A stretch of 64,000 nucleotides of DNA, from the NCBI GenBank assembly GCA_045804965.1, contig JBJMMD010000031.1, positions 62,001 to 126,000 on the forward strand, read 5' to 3'. Positions 8,387-15,994 of the stretch are shown in pieces (positions within the stretch are counted from its first letter, which is position 1; each line of letters opens with the position of its first letter). Both the position numbers and the translations under genes were made by a program. The notes under the pieces were generated by a model that had not been told where the DNA came from, ran no database searches, and was given only the letters and a program-made list of their open reading frames with translations. This stretch comes from CAVTUU01 sp045804965. GTDB lineage: Bacteria; Chloroflexota; Chloroflexia; Thermomicrobiales; UBA6265.

Positions 8387-10159
8387 GTGAAATCGTTTCG
8401 AGGATTTCGACTCCCCACGACCCAACAGGTTCAGCAACCGACGTCGGCTTCCGCTCAATTGCTGACCCGGTGCACACAATGTGGAGCGCCGCTCGCCGGC
8501 TCGCCCCGCTATGTGCGCTTTCGGGTTTGCGATGAATGTGGACACACGTATCCAATTGCTGCGCGCGACCGAATCGCATCGCTCGTCGATCAAAACTCGT
8601 TTCACGAGATCGAGTCCCTGTTGATGTCGAGCGATCCGCTCGAATTCGCGGACGAGGAGCGGTACAGCGTCCGTCTCGAAGAACAGCGCCGGCAGACCGG
8701 CGAATACGACGCCGCGATAGTCGGCACCGCGACGATTCGCGGGCGTCGCGTCGTGCTTGGTGTGCTCGATTTCGCGTTCATGGGCGGCAGTATGGGTGCC
8801 GTCGTTGGCGAGAAAATCGCCATCGCTGCGGAACTCGCCAGAAAGGACCGGCTGCCGCTCGTCACGATCGTGGCGAGTGGCGGGGCACGGATGCAGGAGG
8901 GCCTCTACGCCCTCCTGCAAATGGCCAAGACAACTGCTGCTGTTGAGCGCCTGCGCGAGGGGAACGTTCCGTATATCTCCGTCATAACTCATCCTACGAC
9001 CGGCGGCGTGTTTGCTTCGTTTGCGAGCCTCGGAGACGTCATCATTGCCGAACCGGATGCGCTAGTCGGGTTTGCGGGCCCGCGGGTCGTTGAGCAAATC
9101 CTCGGTCGGACGCTCCCTCCAGGATCACACACGGCGGAGTTTCTGTTCGATCACGGCATCATCGACGCTATCGTCGACCGAATTCGGCTGCGCGGCTACC
9201 TCGCCGATTTGCTCGGAATCCTCGGTTCGTCAGCCCAGCTCGGAGAGGCGTCAGTAACTCTGCCGCAAGCGCTCTCAGCGCTCCCCGAGGAGCCGCTCGT
9301 AGACGCCTGGGCGGCCGTGCAAATCGCGCGGAGCGGTGATCGACCGACAACGAGTGAGTACATTGAGCGGATGTTCGACCTCTTCCTTGAGCTGCACGGA
9401 GACAGACAATCGGGCGACGATCCTGCAATCGTCGCCGGACTTGGAGTCTTGGCAGATCATCCCGTTGCCGTCGTCGGCTTCGAGCGTGGACATGGCGAAG
9501 AATCCGAAGCGAGGCGGCACGGTCGTGCAGTTCCGTCTGGTTATCGCAAGGCCCAACGGATCATGCGCCTCGCCGCTCGGCACGGACTTCCAGTGATCAC
9601 GCTCGTCGATACACCAGGGGCATACCCGGGAATCGAGTCTGAAGAAGGTGGGCTCGCAGGTGAGATCGCGGAAACACTTGCGCTCATGAGTGCGTTGTCA
9701 ACTCGAACCATCGCCGCGATCATCGGCGAGGGCGGCAGCGGTGGAGCGCTCGCGCTCGCGCTCGCCGATCGCGTGCTGATGCAGCGGCACGCGATCTACT
9801 CGGTCATTGCGCCCGAGGGTGCAGCTGCGATTCTTTATCGTGATGCGGAGCGCGCGCCGGAACTAGCGACAAAGCTTAAGATCACAGCCCAGGACTGTCT
9901 TGAGGCCGGAGTCATCGACAACATCGTGCCCGAGCCCAGGCCAAGTGCCGCGGCCGATCGCGATGAGGCGGCGAAGCTCTTGCGCTTGGCACTGCTTTCA
10001 TCGTTGGCTGAACTCGAAAAGCGACCGTTAGTCGCCGTTACGCGCGATCGCTATCAACGGTATCGGTCGTTCGGTCGATCGGCGACGGTGATGAGCGGTC
10101 CAGCGCATCCTTCGAAGCCAGGAGTGGAGCGATCTAAGACAACAGGAGCGGCACAATGA
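8387..10159 (+). CDS. accDA: Acetyl-CoA carboxylase carboxyltransferase, fused beta and alpha subunits
   Basis: Transfers carboxyl from biotin carrier to acetyl-CoA, giving malonyl-CoA for fatty-acid synthesis. In this 590-residue protein the N-terminal half is AccD, with a zinc ribbon at Cys29, Cys32, Cys48 and Cys51 and the crotonase-like VVLGVLDFAFMGGSMGAVVGEK region. The C-terminal half, from about residue 295, is AccA, with IERMFDLFLELHGDR and VDTPGAYPGIESEEGGLAGE. The frame is continuous through the junction, so this is a real fusion rather than two genes. It starts at GTG 8387. It overlaps the next gene by 4 bp (ATGA). Confidence 0.93.
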   Translation: MKSFRGFRLPTTQQVQQPTSASAQLLTRCTQCGAPLAGSPRYVRFRVCDECGHTYPIAARDRIASLVDQNSFHEIESLLMSSDPLEFADEERYSVRLEEQRRQTGEYDAAIVGTATIRGRRVVLGVLDFAFMGGSMGAVVGEKIAIAAELARKDRLPLVTIVASGGARMQEGLYALLQMAKTTAAVERLREGNVPYISVITHPTTGGVFASFASLGDVIIAEPDALVGFAGPRVVEQILGRTLPPGSHTAEFLFDHGIIDAIVDRIRLRGYLADLLGILGSSAQLGEASVTLPQALSALPEEPLVDAWAAVQIARSGDRPTTSEYIERMFDLFLELHGDRQSGDDPAIVAGLGVLADHPVAVVGFERGHGEESEARRHGRAVPSGYRKAQRIMRLAARHGLPVITLVDTPGAYPGIESEEGGLAGEIAETLALMSALSTRTIAAIIGEGGSGGALALALADRVLMQRHAIYSVIAPEGAAAILYRDAERAPELATKLKITAQDCLEAGVIDNIVPEPRPSAAADRDEAAKLLRLALLSSLAELEKRPLVAVTRDRYQRYRSFGRSATVMSGPAHPSKPGVERSKTTGAAQ

Positions 10160-11046
10160 CGGTGATCGCGCTCGCCAGGCAAGTTGGAAGCGGAGGACAG
10201 GCGGTCGCCACTGGACTCGCGGAGCGGTTTGGCTTCGCTGTTATCGGCCGCAAAGAATTGCGCGCGGAGGCCGCTCGTCGGGGACTGTCGCTTCCCCCGT
10301 CATTTGAGGGTTTTGCAAGCGAGGATAGAGCGGGTTTGAACCTCAATCACTATCTGAGTTACGGAGAGCTCGAGTTCGATTTCGCGCTGCGAGGTGGAAG
10401 CGGAGACAATCTCGACTCTGTGCCCTTTTTTTCCGACATGGCGGGCAATAGTCGCGAGATTCTCCTCACCTTGCAGATTCTCATCTACGACATTGCTGCT
10501 CGCGATAACGTGGTCCTGGTCGGCGCTGGCGCTCAGATCCTGCTCGCCGGATTTGCCTGGGCGCTACGGGTGAAGATCATCGCCCCCATGGAAACGCGCG
10601 TGAAGCGCATGATCGACGCGTACCGCCTTCAGCCAGATGAAGCGGATGCCGCCGTGCAGCAAGCAGACCAAGAACAAATCGACTACAACCGCATCATTTT
10701 TGGCGAGGACTGGAACAACCCTGAGCTCTGGGACTTAGTCATAAATAGCGAACTTCTGAGAGTGGATCAGATCGTGGAGCTTATCGCCTCGCAAGTTGAC
10801 CGCATCGAAATGAAGCGGGAGAACGTCGATCGCGAAATGCTCTCGGCCTCCGCCGAAATCAATCGCCAACTCCTCGCGGCCACGCATCTCGGCCGACCAT
10901 ACGCCTGCGCGATCCCTACGCCCGAGGGTATCGCCATTCGTGGCGATGTGCCGAATAGCGAAGCCTATGCTGCGATCATGGAGTTGGCCGCGGCGACAGC
11001 CGCGCCCTTGCCTCTCGTCGACGGGCTTCGTGAAGCACCGAACTGA
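10156..11046 (+). CDS. Cytidylate-kinase-like family protein
   Basis: 296 residues. The N-terminus IALARQVGSGGQAVATGLAE is the modified P-loop of the Cytidylate_kin2 family (RQ-GSGG), followed by FGFAVIGRKEL. The central part (VVLVGAGAQILL, VKIIAPMETRVKRM, then QADQEQIDYNRIIFGEDW) keeps the order seen in that family. The last ~80 residues form an additional C-terminal region of unknown function. The nucleotide specificity is not proven. Its ATG overlaps the accDA stop by 4 bp, so the two are translationally coupled. Confidence 0.82.
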   Translation: MTVIALARQVGSGGQAVATGLAERFGFAVIGRKELRAEAARRGLSLPPSFEGFASEDRAGLNLNHYLSYGELEFDFALRGGSGDNLDSVPFFSDMAGNSREILLTLQILIYDIAARDNVVLVGAGAQILLAGFAWALRVKIIAPMETRVKRMIDAYRLQPDEADAAVQQADQEQIDYNRIIFGEDWNNPELWDLVINSELLRVDQIVELIASQVDRIEMKRENVDREMLSASAEINRQLLAATHLGRPYACAIPTPEGIAIRGDVPNSEAYAAIMELAAATAAPLPLVDGLREAPN

Positions 11047-11071
11047 AGGGCACGGGCTCTTTCGATGAGCG

Positions 11072-11542
11072 TCAATGCACCTTCATCGTCACGTGCGTCG
11101 ACATGACGAGCGGTTCGAGGTCCCAAATGTTATCGACGAGCTTGAACGTGATCGGCTCGAAGTTCCAGATCGCTTTGACCGTGACCTCGTCTCCGGACGT
11201 GGCCTCTGAACACTGTCCGCTGGTGCAGGTGATTGCAAGCGTGGAATGCGTCGAACCGTGTCTCAACACGGCGCCATTGATCTCGGCTGTGCTCGCGGGC
11301 GATCGGGCGGCGACGGTCGCTCCCTCGCGCACCGCTTTGGTCATTACGACATAGCCGTAGACCATGCGACCAACGTCAGCCCCGACCAAGGCGACCAAGA
11401 GAAAAGCAATTGTGAAGATCACCAATCGGACGAAACCCGTGGACTCGCGGCGCCGGACGGCTTGGGATTCGTGTTGCGAAGCAGGCACAGCGATATTGTC
11501 GATCGTGCTCCAACTCAGCTGCTGGTGCGGACGGCTGACCAC
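11072..11542 (-). CDS. TadE-like pilus assembly / pseudopilin-type protein
   Basis: 156 residues with one transmembrane helix at about 37-60, followed by VGRMVYGYVVMTKAVREGATVAA. This is the TadE pattern, in which the helix ends in (D/G)xGRxxYxY and continues into an amphipathic (A)AREGA helix. The extracellular part has a Cys pair (CTSGQC). The N-terminus lacks an obvious acidic prepilin cleavage residue. No tad secretion genes are adjacent, although a prepilin peptidase lies at 56681-57415. It converges on the kinase-like gene. The start is uncertain. Confidence 0.65.
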   Translation of the reverse strand: MVSRPHQQLSWSTIDNIAVPASQHESQAVRRRESTGFVRLVIFTIAFLLVALVGADVGRMVYGYVVMTKAVREGATVAARSPASTAEINGAVLRHGSTHSTLAITCTSGQCSEATSGDEVTVKAIWNFEPITFKLVDNIWDLEPLVMSTHVTMKVH

Positions 11543-11689
11543 GCGTTCTCCCTTCGCCGCTCTCTACGAAACTGAGAGCGGTGGTCGCAGCGACGTCGCT
11601 GGCGGACGACGCCGTCTGCGGCCACACTTAGGAGAGTAGTCGGCCTCAGAACAGCCGCATATTGCCCACGGGGCTGACATTCTGACAGT

Positions 11690-11701
11690 ATGTACGTACA
11701 T
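11690..11701. repeat. Perfect 12-bp palindrome upstream of the TadE-like gene
   Basis: ATGTACGTACAT is self-complementary and lies in the 191-bp gap between the minus-strand genes ending at 11734 and starting at 11542. It is about 150 bp upstream of the TadE-like start. It could be a regulator site. A 12-bp palindrome can also arise by chance, so confidence in function is low. Confidence 0.3.
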
Positions 11702-11733
11702 CACTCGGGAAGGCAGGATGTTTAGGCTATCAC

Positions 11734-12273
11734 CTACGAACTCTGCACGGTCGTCAGCGTGAGCTCCCCGTCTGTGAGCTCGATGTCTGCAAGCATCAGA
11801 TTGTTCTCATCAAGAACACTATTAACGCCATCTTCGATCGCATTCGCGAACTTGTCCTTCGGCAGCAAGCGCTCCATGAAGCCCTCGCTGGCGGCGACAT
11901 CAGTCAACTCAAGATGGCCGTTCTCATCTATGGTCGGCAGGGCGCTATAGCGGATTGGATCGGTTCTGTCGTCGCGATAATTGAGCTCGAGCGAAACACC
12001 AGACTCCGTGATCTGCGTCGCTACATCGCCGTTTTCAACGTCGGCGTTCAATTTTTCGTTGAGTTGTCGCTCGGTGATGATGAGTTGTCCTGGAGAGGCA
12101 TTGGCGTCCGCGACGCTCGTCGCGACAACAGTCGCGATCCCGTCCTGAAAATTGTCCGCAATGTTGTTTTGGATTTTGGGCAAGCCCACGAAATAGCCGA
12201 GCCCGCAGGCGAGAAAGCAGATGACAAGTAGGCCCCCGACCCCGAGCAGGCATCCACGTCGCAGCACCTTCAA
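11734..12273 (-). CDS. Single-TM membrane-anchored protein of unknown function
   Basis: With TTG 12273 as start (GGAGAGGG eight bases upstream) the product is 179 residues and opens directly with LRRGCLLGVGGLLVICFLACGLGYF, a signal-anchor helix. The rest is acidic and extracytoplasmic: a helix, then alternating beta-strand-like segments rich in Asp/Glu and Thr. The layout recalls lipid-binding DUF2993/LmeA-like proteins, but I cannot see a decisive motif. A longer frame runs back to 12474, but its extra 67 residues look non-coding. Confidence 0.6.
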   Translation of the reverse strand: MKVLRRGCLLGVGGLLVICFLACGLGYFVGLPKIQNNIADNFQDGIATVVATSVADANASPGQLIITERQLNEKLNADVENGDVATQITESGVSLELNYRDDRTDPIRYSALPTIDENGHLELTDVAASEGFMERLLPKDKFANAIEDGVNSVLDENNLMLADIELTDGELTLTTVQSS

Positions 12274-12532
12274 CCCACCCTCTCCAGCCGACCAGGCCGG
12301 CGATTCACCAACATTTGCACTTGTATTAGTCCGCAATGAAGTATGAGGAACGAGATTGTTCCGCGCAACCGAGTTATGAGGCGAATTGGCAGTGAGAAAT
12401 GTCCTTTGAACGCAAAGGATTGTGGACCACGCCGCCAAGTACCGAGTGAATCGCCCGATGTGATGAGGTGTCATATGATGCCGTCATAGGCAGGGCCGAC
12501 CTACGAAGGACGCATGGAGGTTCACGAATCAG

Positions 12533-13081
12533 ATGGCAGCATTGGCAAACGCACGCGAAGTTACCGCGGAAATGCAAAAAGTCCGGCAGGCCCGGCAATA
12601 CAAGCCGGATCCTGTGCCTGATGACTCGCTCGATGAATTGCTGGAAATCGCGCGGTGGACAGGAAGCTCGCGCAACACCCAGCCTTGGCAATTCATCGTC
12701 ATCAAAGACAAAGACCAATTGCGCAAGATCAGCCAAATTCGGACTCCTATCAATTGGGTTGCGGCAGCCCCATTGGCAATCGCGATCGTGCTCGATGGTC
12801 ACAACCCGCCCAGTGAGGCGTACGACGAGGGCCGGGTGACCGAACGCATCCTCCTCGCGGCTCGGCTGCTCGGGCTCGGCGGCGGCGTTGCCTGGTTCGG
12901 CGATGAATCGCAACAAACCCAGGGCAAAGAGATTCTCGGCATCCCGTCCGAACTGACCGCACGCGGAGTCGTCGTGATTGGCTATCCAACCACGTTCAAG
13001 GATCCGCGCCCCGGCCCGGCCGGGGGAGGACGTAAGCCGCTCGCGGAAACGGTCAGCTACGAGAAGTTCGGAAACCGTTAG
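12533..13081 (+). CDS. Nitroreductase-family oxidoreductase
   Basis: 182-residue FMN-dependent nitroreductase fold. It shows the phosphate-binding RQARQYKPDPVPDD region near 18-30, ARWTGSSRNTQPWQFIVI (40-58), and the dimer-interface helix RVTERILLAARLLGLGGGVAWF. The C-terminus gives GIPSELTARGVVVIGYP. The length fits short nitroreductases. The physiological substrate cannot be assigned. 80 bp separate it from the LLM oxidoreductase, and the two could form a flavin-linked redox pair. Confidence 0.88.
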   Translation: MAALANAREVTAEMQKVRQARQYKPDPVPDDSLDELLEIARWTGSSRNTQPWQFIVIKDKDQLRKISQIRTPINWVAAAPLAIAIVLDGHNPPSEAYDEGRVTERILLAARLLGLGGGVAWFGDESQQTQGKEILGIPSELTARGVVVIGYPTTFKDPRPGPAGGGRKPLAETVSYEKFGNR

Positions 13082-13160
13082 GCTCGGTCGACGAATGCGC
13101 GAATAAGTGCGACGCCAAATCCGCGCCTAAGTGTTTGCTGAATTCGAAGAGGAATCGATC

Positions 13161-14081
13161 ATGGCGAGATCACGCCCGCTCAAAGTCGGCCTGCTCCTCC
13201 CTGAGACAGAAGGACAGTTCGAGGGCGCCACCGCCCATTGGCCCGACCTTCTCGCCATGACCCGGGCCGCCGAAGATGTCGGGTTCGATTCGCTTTGGGT
13301 GACCGATCACTTGATTCAAAGAGATGAAGAGCACGGCACGCGCGGGATGTGGGAATGCTGGTCGCTGCTGACCGCGCTCGCCGCGGTCAGCCAACGTGTT
13401 GAAGTCGGCACGTTGGTTCTGTGTACGGGATTTCGCAACCCCGCGCTCCTCGCCAAGATGGCCGACACCGTCGACGACATATGCGACGGGCGGCTCATTC
13501 TCGGACTCGGCGCGGGCTGGAACGAGCATGAGTACCACGTGTTTGGCTACCCATTCGATCACCGCGTCGACCGCTTCGAGGAAGCGATCCAGATCATCCA
13601 CAGCTTGCTCAAGACCGGTCATGTGGAGTTCGATGGGAGCTTTTACCAGGCGCGCGACGCCGAGCTCCGTCCCCGTGGACCTCGGCCCAACGGACCGCCG
13701 ATCGTCGTCGGCACGACCGGATCCCGGATGCTCGAACTAACTGCGCGATATGCCGACGGTTGGAACGTCTGGTTCAGCACCTTCGACAACAAGCTGGAAA
13801 ACCTGATGCCGCTGCTGAAACGCGTCGATGCCGCATGCGCGACAGCTGGGCGAGATCCGGCAACGTTGGAGCGATCGGCGGCGATCAAGGTCGAAGTCGG
13901 AGCGCATACGCCGTCGCCGATGTCCACTGATCCAATCACTGGCACCCCTGAACAAATCGCCGCGACCCTCCACTCGTATGCGGACGCAGGCATCGGCCAC
14001 CTTCAAGTCTGGATTGAGCCCGCGACGCTGGAAGGAATCGAGCTCTTCAGGAAAGTGCTTGGAGCGCTAGACAAAGGATGA
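13161..14081 (+). CDS. LLM-class (luciferase-like) F420- or FMN-dependent oxidoreductase
   Basis: 306-residue TIM-barrel enzyme of the bacterial luciferase superfamily. VGLLLPETEGQFEG at the start, EDVGFDSLWVTDHL, EVGTLVLCTGFRNPALLAKMADTVDDI and LGLGAGWNEHEYHVFGYPF are typical of the F420-dependent TIGR03560-like branch. The start ATG 13161 has GAAGAGGA 7 bp upstream, preferred over GTG 13131. Whether the cofactor is F420 or FMN is inferred. F420 use is common in Chloroflexota relatives. Confidence 0.88.
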   Translation: MARSRPLKVGLLLPETEGQFEGATAHWPDLLAMTRAAEDVGFDSLWVTDHLIQRDEEHGTRGMWECWSLLTALAAVSQRVEVGTLVLCTGFRNPALLAKMADTVDDICDGRLILGLGAGWNEHEYHVFGYPFDHRVDRFEEAIQIIHSLLKTGHVEFDGSFYQARDAELRPRGPRPNGPPIVVGTTGSRMLELTARYADGWNVWFSTFDNKLENLMPLLKRVDAACATAGRDPATLERSAAIKVEVGAHTPSPMSTDPITGTPEQIAATLHSYADAGIGHLQVWIEPATLEGIELFRKVLGALDKG

Positions 14082-14279
14082 CAAAACATCGATTTTGACG
14101 AGCCTGTCGACGAATGCGCCGATGATGGTTGCCGTAATGAAGTGCCGGATGGGTGCGAGCGGCCGCTTAACCCTACGCCGCCCCTTTTCGGTTTGAGCGA
14201 TTTCCGCGAAACTCTCTTGTTCGTATAAATGAGCGCCCGCATGTCGCGCGAGAATTCGCTCGTCAGAGAGATCGTCCAA
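14067..14279 (-). CDS. Possible small protein, 70 aa (doubtful)
   Basis: An open frame from TTG 14279 encodes a basic, helix-prone sequence (ESFAEIAQTEKGRRRVKRPL) with a short hydrophobic stretch HFITATIIGAFVDRL. It overlaps the end of the LLM gene by 15 bp, antisense. The ribosome site is weak and I recognise no family. It could be non-coding. It occupies most of the 254-bp gap before the chaperonin-like gene. Confidence 0.22.
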   Translation of the reverse strand: MDDLSDERILARHAGAHLYEQESFAEIAQTEKGRRRVKRPLAPIRHFITATIIGAFVDRLVKIDVLSSFV

Positions 14280-14335
14280 TCAAAGCCGCTTCCGGCTATT
14301 GTGCGATTGAATTCAAAGAGAGCAAAACAATTTCA

Positions 14336-15994
14336 ATGAGAAAGCGCTCGTCGCCAAAGCCAAGACGCCGGCCACGAGGTCGCCAGCAAATCATTTTCGC
14401 CCCGCTGGCGCTTCAGACACTTGCGTCCGGGTTTGACGATCTGGCGAGGCTCTTGGCATTGACGCTAGGACCGGCGAACGGGCCAGTTATGAATGCCCGG
14501 GAGGATGGCTCGGTTGAGCTCTTGACTGACGCGGGCTCAATTGCTCGGCGTATCGTCGAGATGCCTGATCGCGGCCGAAATACCGGCGCGATGATGCTTC
14601 GCAACCTCGCCTGGCGCATGCATGAACAGTATGGAGATGGGGCGGCGACCGCCGCGGTCTTAGCAAATGCGATCGTCCGCGAGGCAGTAAAGCGAATAGA
14701 GGCCGGAGTCGACCCCGTTCATCTCCGGACCGGGTTGGAACATGGGTTGGGCGCAGCGCTGGCCGAGCTCGAAGGGATGGCGGAACCGGTCAAGAGCATG
14801 AAGGACCTGTCGGCAACGGCGACGAGCATGACCGGCGATCTCGAGTTGGGCAACGTGCTGGGCGAAATCGTCGACATCCTTGGCCCCGCCGCGGCAATCA
14901 CAATCGAAGAATTCTCAGTACCCTTCCTTGACCGCGAATATGTCGAAGGCGCTTACTGGCGCGCCCATCCCGCGGCGCGAGGAATGATCCCGGAAGGTCG
15001 AACCGAGGTTATGCTCGAACGTCCGCTGATCATGCTCGCCGATCAAGACCTCGACGACGTTGATGACATTCAACCCGCGCTCGAAATCGCCGCACGCCCC
15101 GATTGCAAGCGACCGCTTCTTATCGTCGCCCCAAAAGTCGGCGACAACGTGGTGCAGATGATTGCAGTGAATCAAACCCGAGGCGTTGTCAATGCCGTCG
15201 TCGCCGGGCTCAATTCGATCGGAATCGAGTTGACCACGGATCTCGATGATGTCGCGCTTCTGACCAATGGAAACGTGCTTGCTGAAATGAGAGGCACATC
15301 GCCCCGTCAACTGCAACCAGCACAACTCGGTTCGGCGCGGAAGGCGATGCTCACGCGTGATAGTCTCACGGTCGTTGGTGGAAACGGCGATCCGACCTTG
15401 ATTGCCGAACGCGCTCAAGAACTGAGAAATCAACTGACCAGGACTGCGCCGGTCTCAAAGGAGCGAGACGCTCTGCAGCTTCGTCTGGCTCGATTAAATG
15501 GCGGGACCGCGATCCTGAAGATCGGCGCTCACTCTCGCACAGAATTAGTTCAGCGGCGGAGCGAGGCGGAGAAGGCGTTTCGAGCGCTGACCGGCATGCT
15601 CGACGAAGGTGTCGTGCCAGGTGGCGGGACTGCCTACCTGCAATGCCGCGACAAGGTCCGTGCCGCGCGGGAGACGTGTGCCCTCGCCGGCCAAGAGCAT
15701 GGCGTCGATGTGCTCGCGGCGTCATTGACCGCGCCATTCGCGCAGCTCGTTCGCAATCACGGATCGGCACACCCCGCCCTCGCGCTGGCAGACACTGAGT
15801 CGCACAGTGCGGGCTTCGGCTTCGACGTCTTGACGGGAAGCATCGTCAATATGCGTGAGCACGGAATCATTGACAGTCTGCACGTGACAAAAGGCGCCTT
15901 GCAATCGGCGGTCAGCGCGGCGGTCGCCTTGCTGACCACGAATGTCGTGATCCTCCCGGCCGATGATAAGCGCGAGCATCGAGCGACACCATGA
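14336..15994 (+). CDS. Highly divergent GroEL (Hsp60) paralogue, probably ATPase-impaired
   Basis: 552 residues, co-linear with GroEL throughout: ALTLGPANGP near 45, SIARRIVEM, AVLANAIVREA, the apical domain, DEGVVPGGGTAYL and a C-terminal ILP region. The ATP site is altered. GDGTTT has become GDGAAT (Asp101 kept, two Thr lost). In an ungapped stretch ending at EGVV-GGG, Lys413 stands where E. coli GroEL has the hydrolytic Asp398. The equivalents of Asp52 (Asp65) and of Asp495 (in HGIIDSLHVT) remain. The C-terminal Gly-Gly-Met tail is absent, and the N-terminus is a basic extension rich in Arg/Lys/Pro. No groES is nearby. The stop overlaps the next start (ATGA). Likely a specialised binding or structural chaperonin, not the housekeeping copy. 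Confidence 0.85.
   Translation: MRKRSSPKPRRRPRGRQQIIFAPLALQTLASGFDDLARLLALTLGPANGPVMNAREDGSVELLTDAGSIARRIVEMPDRGRNTGAMMLRNLAWRMHEQYGDGAATAAVLANAIVREAVKRIEAGVDPVHLRTGLEHGLGAALAELEGMAEPVKSMKDLSATATSMTGDLELGNVLGEIVDILGPAAAITIEEFSVPFLDREYVEGAYWRAHPAARGMIPEGRTEVMLERPLIMLADQDLDDVDDIQPALEIAARPDCKRPLLIVAPKVGDNVVQMIAVNQTRGVVNAVVAGLNSIGIELTTDLDDVALLTNGNVLAEMRGTSPRQLQPAQLGSARKAMLTRDSLTVVGGNGDPTLIAERAQELRNQLTRTAPVSKERDALQLRLARLNGGTAILKIGAHSRTELVQRRSEAEKAFRALTGMLDEGVVPGGGTAYLQCRDKVRAARETCALAGQEHGVDVLAASLTAPFAQLVRNHGSAHPALALADTESHSAGFGFDVLTGSIVNMREHGIIDSLHVTKGALQSAVSAAVALLTTNVVILPADDKREHRATP

Noticed and set aside
12274..12474. Upstream extension of the one-TM protein
   Set aside because: The extra 67 residues do not look protein-like. 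TTG 12273 has a good ribosome site and begins right before the membrane helix.
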